Source: CANKHA01 sp040877285
GTDB lineage: Bacteria > Pseudomonadota > Alphaproteobacteria > Rhizobiales > Xanthobacteraceae
Assembly: GCA_040877285.1 (NCBI GenBank)
Contig: JBBDNZ010000010.1
Coordinates: forward strand, 1 to 8,228
Reading direction: 5' to 3'
Length of the DNA stretch: 8,228 nt
The notes beneath the pieces were generated by a model. The model saw nothing but the letters and a program-made list of their open reading frames with translations. It ran no database searches and was not told the DNA's origin. Shown in pieces: positions 1-5,796 of the stretch; the first letter of the stretch is position 1, and every line of letters begins with the position of its first letter. Position numbers and translations under genes: made by a program.

Positions 1-563
1 CGCCTATCAATCGCGCGATCATGGCGGGCGATGACGAGAGCGGCGTCACCGTGATGAAAATGGACGAGGGGCTCGACACCGGGGCGATGGCGATGGCGGA
101 GCGCGTTCCCATCGGCCCCGACATGACAGCAGGAGATTTGCACGACGCGCTGGCGCGGCTCGGCGCCGATCTGATGGCGCGCGCGATCGGCGCCCTGGAG
201 CGCGGTACGCTCACGCTCGTGCCGCAGCCGGAGGCTGGCGTCACCTATGCGGAAAAGATCAGCAAGGACGAGACGCGCATCGACTGGTCGAAGCCGTGGC
301 AAGAGGCGCACAACCACATTCGCGGGCTGTCGCCGTTTCCCGGCGCGTGGTTCGAGATCGAGGGCACGCGGATCAAGGTTCTGCGCTCCACGCGCGGGGA
401 GGGTTCCGGCGCGCCGGGGACGGTGCTGGACGACCAACTGACGGTGGCCTGCGGCGGCGGCGCGGTGCGTCTGGTCGAGTTGCAGCGCGCGGGTAAGCAG
501 CCGATGGCTGCGGAGGAGTTTCTACGGGGTGCGCCAGTAAAAAAGGGGACGCGCCTCACTTAG
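1..563 (+). CDS. fmt: Methionyl-tRNA formyltransferase, 3' part (5' end outside window)
   Basis: Fmt formylates the amino group of Met-tRNAfMet with 10-formyltetrahydrofolate to make the cytoplasmic initiator tRNA. The reading frame is already open at base 3 (P-I-N-R-A-I-M-A-G-D), so the ATG at 21 is internal and the N-terminal half, with the HGSLLP region, lies upstream of the window. Visible are the end of the catalytic Rossmann-like domain, including the G-L-D-T-G motif whose Asp (codon 75-77) corresponds to catalytic D144 of E. coli Fmt, and then the C-terminal tRNA-binding domain. That domain ends in the family-typical L-Q-R-A-G-K-Q-P-M and F-L-R-G-A-P-V-K-K-G motifs just before the TAG at 561-563. 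truA follows on the same strand after 104 bases, an order common in Hyphomicrobiales, usually with def upstream. Family identification is very secure; the 5' boundary is unknown. Confidence 0.96.
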   Translation, partial: PINRAIMAGDDESGVTVMKMDEGLDTGAMAMAERVPIGPDMTAGDLHDALARLGADLMARAIGALERGTLTLVPQPEAGVTYAEKISKDETRIDWSKPWQEAHNHIRGLSPFPGAWFEIEGTRIKVLRSTRGEGSGAPGTVLDDQLTVACGGGAVRLVELQRAGKQPMAAEEFLRGAPVKKGTRLT

Positions 564-661
564 TTGTCGTCCCCGCGCAAGCGGGGATCCATACGCCGTG
601 TACTATCGATAAACTGCGGAGTACGGGTCCCGGCCCTCGCTTCGCTCGGCCGGGACGACAG
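564..661. repeat. Dispersed palindromic intergenic repeat between fmt and truA
   Basis: This stretch fills the gap between fmt and truA. Its outer arms TGTCGTCCC (565-573) and GGGACGACA (652-660) are perfect inverted repeats. Inside the left arm is a hairpin CCCCGC-GCAA-GCGGGG (571-586), and on the right a hairpin CCCGGCC / GGCCGGG (629-635 / 648-654). In one minus-strand frame the left arm reads M-D-P-R-L-R-G-D-D, and the right arm reads R-P-S-E-A-R-A-G. I recognise such peptides as spurious products of a highly repeated alphaproteobacterial intergenic element that is often mis-called as gene termini. It may end fmt transcription or shape the fmt-truA mRNA. Its right edge lies within 10 bases of the truA start, so any truA ribosome binding site would be inside or next to it. 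The structure is seen directly; family membership is from memory. Confidence 0.8.
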
Positions 662-667
662 TAAAAA

Positions 668-1408
668 ATGCCCCGCTACAAGCTCCTCATCGAATATGAC
701 GGCGCGCCCTTTGCCGGCTGGCAGATCCAGGCCGGCGTGCTGACCGTGCAGGGCGTGCTCACCGTCGCGGTCGAATCTTTCGCGGGCGAAAAAGTTTCCG
801 TGCAGGGCGCGGGGCGCACCGACGCGGGCGTGCATGCGATCGGGCAGGTGGCGCATGTCGATCTGACAAAACAGTGGGACACCGACACCGTGCGCGACGC
901 GCTCACCGCGCAACTGCGGCCGCATCCGGTGGCGGTGCTGGCGGCGGAGCAAGTGCCTGACAGCTTTGACGCACGCTTTTCCGCGCGGGCGCGTCACTAT
1001 GTCTATCGCATCATCAATCGCCGCGCCGATCTGGCGCTCGACCGCGGCCGCGCCTGGCGGGTGCCGCGCCCGCTCGATGAAAAAGCCATGCATGCGGCGG
1101 CACAGCGGCTCATTGGCAAGCACGACTTCACCACCTTCCGCGCCGCCGAATGCCAGGCCAAGTCGCCGGTGAAGACCCTCGACCGGCTCGACGTGGCGCG
1201 CGAAGGCGACGAAATCCGCATCTTCGCTTCGGCGCGCTCCTTTCTGCACCATCAGGTGCGCTCCATGGTGGGCTCGCTGGTGCTGGTGGGCGAGGGGCGT
1301 TGGAGCGCCAAAAAGTTACGGGCCGCTCTTGACGCGCGCGCCCGCACCGCCTGCGGGCCGCTGGCGCCGCCGGACGGGCTTTATCTGATGAAGGTGGATT
1401 ATAAATAG
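668..1408 (+). CDS. truA: tRNA pseudouridine(38-40) synthase TruA
   Basis: TruA isomerises uridines 38, 39 and 40 in the anticodon arm of many tRNAs. The 246-residue product has the normal family length and begins with the typical R-Y-K-L-L-I-E-Y-D-G-A-P-F-A-G-W-Q. The catalytic aspartate is D52 in G-A-G-R-T-D-A-G-V-H. The conserved R-H-Y-V-Y-R-I segment is near residue 111, and the C-terminal F-L-H-H-Q-V-R-S-M-V-G motif begins at residue 192. The start at ATG 668 fits the conserved N-terminus. The only Shine-Dalgarno-like bases (GGGA, 652-655) belong to the preceding repeat and sit far from the ATG, so translation initiation looks weak or depends on coupling. It lies downstream of fmt on the same strand and converges with dapE beyond the foreign pocket. 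Confidence 0.97.
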   Translation: MPRYKLLIEYDGAPFAGWQIQAGVLTVQGVLTVAVESFAGEKVSVQGAGRTDAGVHAIGQVAHVDLTKQWDTDTVRDALTAQLRPHPVAVLAAEQVPDSFDARFSARARHYVYRIINRRADLALDRGRAWRVPRPLDEKAMHAAAQRLIGKHDFTTFRAAECQAKSPVKTLDRLDVAREGDEIRIFASARSFLHHQVRSMVGSLVLVGEGRWSAKKLRAALDARARTACGPLAPPDGLYLMKVDYK

Positions 1409-1474
1409 AGCCTGTTTTAGAGTTTGTGGCCTGCGACGGTGAGACGCGGAATCATCCCGATTGGGTAGGCTCTA
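1406..1474. repeat. Short inverted-repeat element filling the truA to SieB-like gap
   Basis: TAGAGCCT (1406-1413) and AGGCTCTA (1467-1474) are perfect 8-base inverted repeats bounding a 69-base interval. The interval begins inside the truA stop codon and ends one base before the ATG of the next gene. An internal weak palindrome CCCGATTGGG lies near 1456-1465. Both ends are TA, which would fit a tiny non-autonomous element with a TA target, but 8 bases is short. It could equally be a simple stem-loop acting as the truA terminator. I do not recognise it firmly as a known family. Confidence 0.4.
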
Positions 1475-1813
1475 ATGGTAGATTTAGGTGGAATAGTTGC
1501 TGGTCTAAAGTTGCCCACAAAGACTATCGTGGGAGTTTGTATTGCTACCGGAATTTTGCTCTTTGCTAATGAAAATCTCTTAGTTCAAATTGGCATATCG
1601 ACGATCACTAATGACTATAGGCCGCTCATTGGGGCCGCTTTTATAGTCTCGCTATGCATAACGTTAACAACGTTCTTATTTGTGGTCGGCACATTCGTTA
1701 AGCCTTGGGTGGTTCAAGCTATTTTGGTTCGTCAGCACAAGGAGCGACTTCATCACCTAAGTCCGGATGATGACCGGCCCCCACCGAGTGGTCCGGTTGG
1801 AATGTTAGTTTAG
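1475..1813 (+). pseudogene. SieB-like (superinfection exclusion B family) membrane protein, N-terminal fragment cut by the IS
   Basis: The 112-residue frame starts with a short cytoplasmic leader containing L-K-L-P-T-K. Two hydrophobic membrane segments follow (about residues 16-33 and 50-73), separated by a turn with I-T-N-D-Y-R-P-L-I-G. A basic amphipathic tail then ends in H-H-L-S-P-D. The order L-x-L-P-T/A-K, first helix, x-x-Y-R-P-x-I-G, second helix, L-S-P-D matches what I remember of proteins annotated as the superinfection exclusion B family. In lambda and P22 the SieB proteins sit in the inner membrane and abort growth of other phages. Only residues 1-98 are native: at 1771 the IS begins and supplies the last 13 or so residues to the TAG at 1811-1813. 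The missing C-terminus lies at 3007-3130. The gene is clearly AT-richer than truA or dapE, which suggests transfer. Family call is moderate; the truncation is well supported. Confidence 0.65.
1771..1794 (+). repeat. Left terminal inverted repeat of the IS (orfB end)
   Basis: Begins TGACCGGCCCCC and ends AGTGGTCC. Aligned with the opposite end it matches at about 19 of 25 columns with a one-base gap. It fixes the junction between the native SieB-like codons and IS sequence. Confidence 0.8.
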
Positions 1814-2671
1814 AGTTGGCATTTGCGCCAAGGGCTTTGGCGGCCAGACGAGTGCCTCCGGTGCCGGCGGCCGGTATCCCAACGACGAATGTGGACGCAC
1901 CGTGTTGTAGTGGTGCCGCCAGTTTTCGATCACGATCTGGGCCTCCTTCAATGTGTAGAAGATTTCACCATTGAGCAGTTCGTCGCGCAGCTTGCTGTTA
2001 AAGCTCTCGCAATAGCCATTCTCCCACGGGCTGCCCGGCTCGATGTAAGCGGTCCTGGCTCCGACCGCGGCGATCCATTCCCGAAGAGCAACGGCAACAA
2101 ACTCAGGGCCGTTATCGGAGCGGATGTGAGCAGGAATACCCCGGGAGACAAACAGCTCGCATAGCACCTCGATGACGTCGGTTGCCTTGAGCTTGCGCGC
2201 GACACGGATCGCCAGGTTCTCTCGAGTGAACTCGTCGATGATGCATAACATCCGGAACGCCTTTCCATCGTGGGTGCGGTCAGCGACGAAGTCATAGGAC
2301 CAGACATGGTTGGGCCGCTGCGGCCGCAGACGAACGCACGAGCCGTCGTTGAGCCAGAGCCGCCCGCGTTTGGGCTGTTTTGCAGGGACTTTCAGCCCCT
2401 CGCATCGCCAGATCCGCTCGACACGCTTCTTGTTCACCCTCCAGCCGGCGCCCCGCAGCAACGCCGTGATCCGGCGATACCCGTAGCGGCCGTATTGCCG
2501 GGCAAGTTCGATGATGTCGGCAGTCAGGACTGCCTCGTCATCGGGCGTCGTCGGGATCTTCCGCTGCGTCGATCGATGCTGACCCAATGCTCGGCACGCC
2601 CGTCTCTCGGAGATGCCAAGCTCGGCTGTTACATGATCGACGCAGGCGCGGCGGCGCGAGGGGCTTAGAAG
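1805..2671 (-). CDS. IS3-family transposase OrfB, DDE catalytic domain (made as OrfAB by -1 frameshift)
   Basis: This is the integrase-like catalytic half of the transposase, which cuts and joins the IS ends. Coordinates run from the first codon after the frameshift site to the TAA at 1805-1807 (288 residues). The frame can also start internally at a TTG (2587), but the segment upstream (L-S-P-S-R-R-R-A-C-V-D) is typical conserved family sequence, so the fused reading is preferred. The segment Y-G-R-Y-G-Y-R-R-I-T is the family's HTH_21-type region. The DDE triad, numbered from the internal TTG, is D99 (W-S-Y-D-F-V), D158 (R-S-D-N-G-P-E-F) and E194 (E-N-G-Y-C-E-S-F-N). The D-to-E spacing of 35 intervening residues is diagnostic of the IS3 family. 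The C-terminal Y-N-x-x-R-P-H-x-S-L-G-Y is intact. No disabling mutation is visible. Confidence 0.93.
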   Translation of the reverse strand, partial: LLSPSRRRACVDHVTAELGISERRACRALGQHRSTQRKIPTTPDDEAVLTADIIELARQYGRYGYRRITALLRGAGWRVNKKRVERIWRCEGLKVPAKQPKRGRLWLNDGSCVRLRPQRPNHVWSYDFVADRTHDGKAFRMLCIIDEFTRENLAIRVARKLKATDVIEVLCELFVSRGIPAHIRSDNGPEFVAVALREWIAAVGARTAYIEPGSPWENGYCESFNSKLRDELLNGEIFYTLKEAQIVIENWRHHYNTVRPHSSLGYRPPAPEALVWPPKPLAQMPTLN

Positions 2672-2943
2672 TTTCCCTTTGCGGCCTCTGCCAGGATCAG
2701 CTTGTCCAGCGTCAGGTCCGAGACCGCTCGCCGCAAACGGCCATTCTCGGTCTCCAGCTCCTTGAGCCGCTTCACCTGATCGCCCTTCAAGCCCCCGTAC
2801 TCATTCCGCCATCGATAATACGTAACTTCCGTCACGCCTATCGCACGAACAGCATCGGCAACGTGACGACCTTGTGCCATGAGCACATCCACCTGCCGAA
2901 GCTTCGCGACGATCTCTTCAGCTGTATGCCTCTTCCTTGCCAT
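2665..2943 (-). CDS. IS3-family transposase OrfA, DNA-binding helix-turn-helix protein
   Basis: OrfA binds the IS ends and forms the N-terminal half of the OrfAB transposase. The product has about 92 residues. A helix-turn-helix of the transposase_8 (HTH_Tnp_1) type runs from about T-A-E-E-I-V to T-Y-Y-R-W-R-N-E-Y-G-G. A leucine-zipper-like coiled coil (L-K-E-L-E-T-E-N-G-R-L) follows, used by IS3 proteins to form multimers. Two ATGs are possible. GGAGG lies directly against the upstream ATG (2952) with no spacer, but about 9 bases before the ATG at 2943, so M-A-R-K-R at 2943 is chosen. The frame ends in TAA at 2665-2667, immediately after the slippery heptamer that gives access to orfB. Confidence 0.9.
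   Translation of the reverse strand: MARKRHTAEEIVAKLRQVDVLMAQGRHVADAVRAIGVTEVTYYRWRNEYGGLKGDQVKRLKELETENGRLRRAVSDLTLDKLILAEAAKGNF
2671..2677 (-). promoter_or_regulatory. -1 programmed frameshift site (slippery heptamer G GGA AAC)
   Basis: On the minus strand the orfA codons AAG-GGA-AAC-TTC-TAA contain GGGAAAC in the correct X XXY YYZ phase, two codons before the orfA stop. Slipping back one base makes the next codons CTT-CTA-AGC, which open exactly into the orfB frame with no stop between. This is the classic IS3 mechanism for making OrfAB. I did not identify a convincing downstream stimulatory stem-loop, although the following sequence is very GC-rich. Confidence 0.75.
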
Positions 2944-2981
2944 TGGTCTCATCCTCCATGGTCAAAACCATACCTCAGGGA

Positions 2982-3006
2982 GGACCACTTCAAAGGGGGC
3001 AGATCA
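2982..3006 (-). repeat. Right terminal inverted repeat of the IS (orfA end)
   Basis: Read on the minus strand from 3006 it begins TGATCTGCCCCC and ends AGTGGTCC, pairing with the left end. It lies about 40 bases upstream of the orfA start, the usual position for the IS promoter region. Confidence 0.8.
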
Positions 3007-3130
3007 CGGTCTTATAGCTGAAAAGATCATTTATCGATCCAGTAGCCTAGGTTCAATTCACGGGTTCGCGCACAACATTCAACCTTGGGCATGGGATTAT
3101 CTAAACAAAAATCCTCATCTTTTAGATTGA
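3007..3130 (+). pseudogene. SieB-like protein, C-terminal fragment beyond the IS
   Basis: Directly after the right IS end the plus strand reads G-L-I-A-E-K-I-I-Y-R-S-S-S, then H-N-I-Q-P-W-A-W-D-Y-L-N-K-N-P-H-L-L-D and a TGA at 3128-3130. From memory this is the usual C-terminal signature of SieB-family proteins (a small domain ending near N-I-Q-P-W-A-W-x-Y-L). The frame is the one the N-terminal fragment would use if IS DNA and whole codons were removed: the left flank stops after codon base 2 and the right flank resumes at base 3. It has no start codon of its own in native sequence, so it is presumably not made alone; an open frame through IS DNA reaches back to 2879 but looks accidental. 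AT-rich like the N-terminal fragment. Confidence 0.65.
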
Positions 3131-3170
3131 TGTTGCAAGACAGTGAGAATGGCTGCGTTACGGTTGCGTT

Positions 3171-4331
3171 TTACGAGAAATAATTTTCAATAATCTTCCG
3201 ATAGATCGCCGTCAGCGCCTGCAAATCCGCCACCGGCACGCGCTCATCGGTCTGATGCATGGTCTGGCCGACCAGACCGAATTCCACCACGGGACAATAA
3301 TTTTTGATGAAGCGCGCGTCCGACGTTCCACCCGTCGTGGATAAAGCGGGCTTGCGCCCGGTCACTTCGGTGATGGCGGCTGCCACGAGATCGGTGAAGG
3401 GGCTTTGTTCGACCACGAAGACGTCGGCGTTCGACGGCTCCCATTGAAACGTGAATCGGATGCGCCCGCCGGAAGCCGCCAGCGCGCGCTGCTCCAGCAA
3501 GGCCTTCAGCGATTCCTGGCTGTGACGGTCATTGAAACGGATATTGAAGCGCGCGCGCGCTTCTCCGGGAATGAGGTTGACCGTGGTGTTGCCGACATCG
3601 ACCGAGGTGAATTCGAGATTCGATGGCGGGAAATGCGCGCTGCCGGCATCGAGCGCCTCACTCATCAGCGCATTCAGCAGGGTAACAAGTCCGCGGATCG
3701 GATTCTCTGCGCGCTCGGGATAGGCGACGTGGCCCTGGCGGCCGGTGACAGTGAGAATACCGTTGAGCGAACCGCGCCGTCCGATCTTGATGGTGTCGCC
3801 GAGCATTTCCACGTTGCTCGGCTCGCCCAGCAGGCAATGGTCGAACTTTTCTCCGCGCGCGGCGGCCCAGGCGAGCAGCTTCACGCTGCCGTTGACCGCG
3901 ACGCCTTCCTCGTCTCCCGTGATGAGAAAGGAGATGGAGCCCTTCGGCTTGCCGCCCTGCGCGGCGAGATAATCGAGCGCGGCGGCGACCGCACAGGCGA
4001 TGCCGCCCTTCATGTCCACGGCGCCGCGGCCGTAGAGCACGCTATCGGCGACCTCGCCGGCAAAAGGCGCATGCTTCCAGGCGGTCTCCTCTCCCGCCGG
4101 CACGACATCGGTATGGCCGGCGAAGACGAGATGCGGCGCAGCAGCGCCGATGCGCGCATAGAGGTTTTCGGTGTCCGGCGTGCCCGGCTCACTGAAGGTG
4201 ACGCGATACGCGGTGAAGCCCGCTGCCTTCAGCACGCCTTCGAGATAGCGCAACGCCCCGCCTTCCGCCGGCGTCACCGAACGGCAGCGCAGCAGATCGC
4301 GGGCGATGGCAAGGGGGTCAGGCTTGGTCAT
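3171..4331 (-). CDS. dapE: Succinyl-diaminopimelate desuccinylase
   Basis: DapE hydrolyses N-succinyl-LL-2,6-diaminopimelate to LL-diaminopimelate and succinate in the cytoplasm, supplying lysine and the peptidoglycan cross-linking amino acid. The 386-residue protein is a normal-length M20 di-zinc peptidase. Metal and catalytic residues are visible: H73 and D75 (A-G-H-T-D-V-V), D106 (G-R-G-A-V-D-M-K-G-G), the E141-E142 pair (G-D-E-E-G), E170 (L-G-E-P-S-N) and H359 (T-M-H-Q-T-D-E). G-G-T-S-D-A-R-F is also present. The ATG at 4331 lies 9 bases after the stop of the DUF805 gene, and no strong Shine-Dalgarno is seen, so translation may be coupled. It is the last gene of the apparent dapD-DUF805-dapE unit and converges on the SieB-like/IS pocket. 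Confidence 0.97.
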   Translation of the reverse strand: MTKPDPLAIARDLLRCRSVTPAEGGALRYLEGVLKAAGFTAYRVTFSEPGTPDTENLYARIGAAAPHLVFAGHTDVVPAGEETAWKHAPFAGEVADSVLYGRGAVDMKGGIACAVAAALDYLAAQGGKPKGSISFLITGDEEGVAVNGSVKLLAWAAARGEKFDHCLLGEPSNVEMLGDTIKIGRRGSLNGILTVTGRQGHVAYPERAENPIRGLVTLLNALMSEALDAGSAHFPPSNLEFTSVDVGNTTVNLIPGEARARFNIRFNDRHSQESLKALLEQRALAASGGRIRFTFQWEPSNADVFVVEQSPFTDLVAAAITEVTGRKPALSTTGGTSDARFIKNYCPVVEFGLVGQTMHQTDERVPVADLQALTAIYRKIIENYFS

Positions 4332-4340
4332 GAGCCGGCT

Positions 4341-4778
4341 TTACCGTCCGCCATCGACGCCTTTGCTCGGCAAAACGCCGGGGATCACGAAGAAGGCCAG
4401 AAACCCCACGGCGATCGCCACCCCGGCATACTCGATGTATTCCAGCGTCAGTGCCAGCCAGGCGAACGGGCCGAGCCCGAAGATGACATAGGTCCAGACC
4501 GGAATGCCGGCGTCGCGCAGGCGCTTGATGGTCACGGCGGAATGAATCCAGAAAAAACCGGCGAGAAACGGAATCGCGAGTTCGGGAATGCCCTTGCCGG
4601 TCGGGTTCATCACGGTCGCGAAGGCGGCCAAAGCCCCGAACAACAGTCCGAGCAGGGGAATTTGGGCGAGCCAATATCCGCCGCGCCCCATCTGCCCGCG
4701 ATAGGTGAACCATCGTCCAAGACCGCGAGAGCGTTCAATGCGGTTGGCAGGCCGGTCCTGCGGCTGGCTGTCGGTCAT
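4341..4778 (-). CDS. DUF805 family small integral membrane protein
   Basis: A 145-residue protein with a polar N-terminus and four hydrophobic segments (about residues 34-57, 64-84, 95-115 and 117-136). It carries the two DUF805 hallmarks: W-F-T-Y-R-G-Q-M-G-R before the first helix (residues 23-32) and K-R-L-R-D-A-G after the second (85-91), a variant of the family's R-R-L-H-D-x-G. No enzymatic function is known for the family, and none should be inferred. It sits between dapD (60-base gap) and dapE (9-base gap) on the same strand, so it is almost certainly co-transcribed with lysine/diaminopimelate genes. From memory this position recurs in related genomes. A GGGATGAAGAG stretch precedes the ATG and could serve as a weak ribosome binding site. 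Confidence 0.88.
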   Translation of the reverse strand: MTDSQPQDRPANRIERSRGLGRWFTYRGQMGRGGYWLAQIPLLGLLFGALAAFATVMNPTGKGIPELAIPFLAGFFWIHSAVTIKRLRDAGIPVWTYVIFGLGPFAWLALTLEYIEYAGVAIAVGFLAFFVIPGVLPSKGVDGGR

Positions 4779-4838
4779 CTCTTCATCCCGTGCTCGGGAA
4801 ATTGGTCGCGGCCATCGAGCCGGTCCGATGCCGGCAAG

Positions 4839-5669
4839 TCAATCCCTCAACAATTCATTGATGCTGGTCTTCGAGCGCGTTCGCTCGTCCACGCGCTTGA
4901 CGATGACCGCGCAATAGAGTCCCGGGCCGTTGTCTTTGCCCGGCAAGGTGCCGGGCACGACGACGGAATAGGGTGGCACCTCGCCCTGAAAGACCTGCCC
5001 GCTGGCGCGGTCTACGATCTTGGTCGAGGCGCCGATGAAAACGCCCATCGAAAGCACCGAGCCGGTGCGCACGATGACGCCTTCGGCCACTTCCGAGCGC
5101 GCGCCGATGAAGCAATTGTCCTCGATGATGACCGGCCCCGCCTGCAATGGCTCCAGCACGCCGCCGATGCCGGCGCCGCCGGAGATATGGCAGTTCTTGC
5201 CGATCTGGGCGCAGGAACCCACCGTGGCCCAGGTGTCCACCATGGTGCCGGAATCCACATAGGCGCCGAGATTGACGAAGGACGGCATCAGCACCACGCC
5301 GGGCGCGATATAGGCGGAGCGGCGCACGATGGCGCCGGGAACGGCGCGGAAGCCGGCCTTGCGGAAACGCGCGGCGGTCCAGCCCTTAAATTTCGAATTG
5401 ACCTTGTCCCACCACACGGCCTTGCCCGGGCCGCCGGGGATCACCGCCATGTCGTTGAGCCGGAACGACAGCAGCACGGCTTTTTTCAGCCATTGGTTGA
5501 CGCGCCAGGAACCGTCCGGTTGCTTTTCCGCCACCCGTGCTTCGCCGCGATCGAGCAGGTTGAGCGCAGTCTCCACCGCCTTGCGCACGGGGCCCTTGGT
5601 CTTGGGGCCGATGGAGTCGCGCTTTTCGAATGCTGCGTCGATGGTCTTGGCGAGATCGCTATGCGGCAT
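4839..5669 (-). CDS. dapD: 2,3,4,5-tetrahydropyridine-2,6-dicarboxylate N-succinyltransferase
   Basis: DapD transfers succinyl from succinyl-CoA to tetrahydrodipicolinate, opening the succinylase branch of diaminopimelate/lysine synthesis; DapE, two genes downstream, removes the group later. The 276-residue product has a helical N-terminal domain (to about residue 105, with V-N-Q-W-L-K-K-A-V-L-L-S-F-R). A left-handed beta-helix of hexapeptide repeats follows, including V-N-L-G-A-Y-V-D, H-I-S-G-G-A-G-I-G-G-V-L-E-P and F-I-G-A-R-S-E-V. The tail ends in R-T-R-S-K-T-S-I-N-E-L-L-R-D. The frame stays open upstream to 5831, but the family N-terminus (H-S-D-L-A-K-T-I-D-A-A-F) begins just after the ATG at 5669. 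GGGGAG lies 4 bases before that ATG, and a candidate promoter lies between it and the longer start, so 5669 is chosen. An ATG at 5684 is possible but lacks a Shine-Dalgarno. Confidence 0.96.
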   Translation of the reverse strand: MPHSDLAKTIDAAFEKRDSIGPKTKGPVRKAVETALNLLDRGEARVAEKQPDGSWRVNQWLKKAVLLSFRLNDMAVIPGGPGKAVWWDKVNSKFKGWTAARFRKAGFRAVPGAIVRRSAYIAPGVVLMPSFVNLGAYVDSGTMVDTWATVGSCAQIGKNCHISGGAGIGGVLEPLQAGPVIIEDNCFIGARSEVAEGVIVRTGSVLSMGVFIGASTKIVDRASGQVFQGEVPPYSVVVPGTLPGKDNGPGLYCAVIVKRVDERTRSKTSINELLRD

Positions 5670-5696
5670 GAGGCTCCCCGGCATTGGCTGGCGCGG

Positions 5697-5725
5697 TTTG
5701 TCGGAGGATGGGACAGGGCTGTCAA
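5697..5725 (-). promoter_or_regulatory. Candidate sigma-70 type promoter of dapD
   Basis: On the minus strand a perfect TTGACA (5725-5720), within CTTGAC as favoured in alphaproteobacteria, is followed after 17 bases by GACAAA (5702-5697), a weak -10 match. Transcription would start near 5690, leaving a short leader with the GGGGAG site before the dapD ATG at 5669. It supports the shorter dapD start. Prediction only. Confidence 0.45.
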
Positions 5726-5796
5726 GAGATGTACCGCCTCCCGTAAATTGCGTTAGCATGGCTCTAAGTAAGCGCCCGGCTAAGCTCACGGCGCTC

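Larger units (their letters stand above)
1771..3006 (-). mobile_element. IS3-family insertion sequence, 1236 bp, structurally intact
   Basis: The element carries orfA and orfB of an IS3-family transposase on the minus strand and is bounded by imperfect inverted repeats. The left end begins TGACCGGCCCCC (1771) and the right end, read on the minus strand, begins TGATCTGCCCCC (3006). Both continue to a shared AGTGGTCC. The OrfA and OrfB sequence style resembles elements common in Rhizobiales, possibly the IS407 group, but I cannot name the element. The bases next to the ends are ATGA on the left and CGGT on the right, so there is no 3- or 4-base target duplication. It splits the SieB-like gene. 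With both frames, a frameshift signal and a full DDE triad it could still be active. Confidence 0.9.

Noticed and set aside
560..1252. Minus-strand open frame of 230 codons
   Set aside because: It is antisense to truA, and its C-terminus is the spurious peptide encoded by the dispersed repeat (M-D-P-R-L-R-G-D-D).
1823..3021. Plus-strand open frames inside the IS (1823-2164, 2270-2668, 2587-3021)
   Set aside because: They are antisense to orfA and orfB, which account for the coding content of the element. Only the native part after 3007 was kept, in a different frame, as the SieB-like fragment.
2980..3131. Possibility that 2879-3130 is a genuine small gene
   Set aside because: Its first part is antisense IS sequence including the terminal repeat. 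Only the part after 3007 resembles a protein family, so it is treated as a gene remnant.
4818..4836. Small stem GCCGG / CCGGC between dapD and the DUF805 gene
   Set aside because: The stem is only five pairs with no T-run, so it is too weak to call a terminator or attenuator.
3405..5756. Very long plus-strand open frame of 783 codons
   Set aside because: It runs antisense across dapE, the DUF805 gene and dapD, all of which have clear family motifs. Its product is rich in Arg, Ala, Gly and His and shows no recognisable domain, as expected of a shadow frame in GC-rich DNA.
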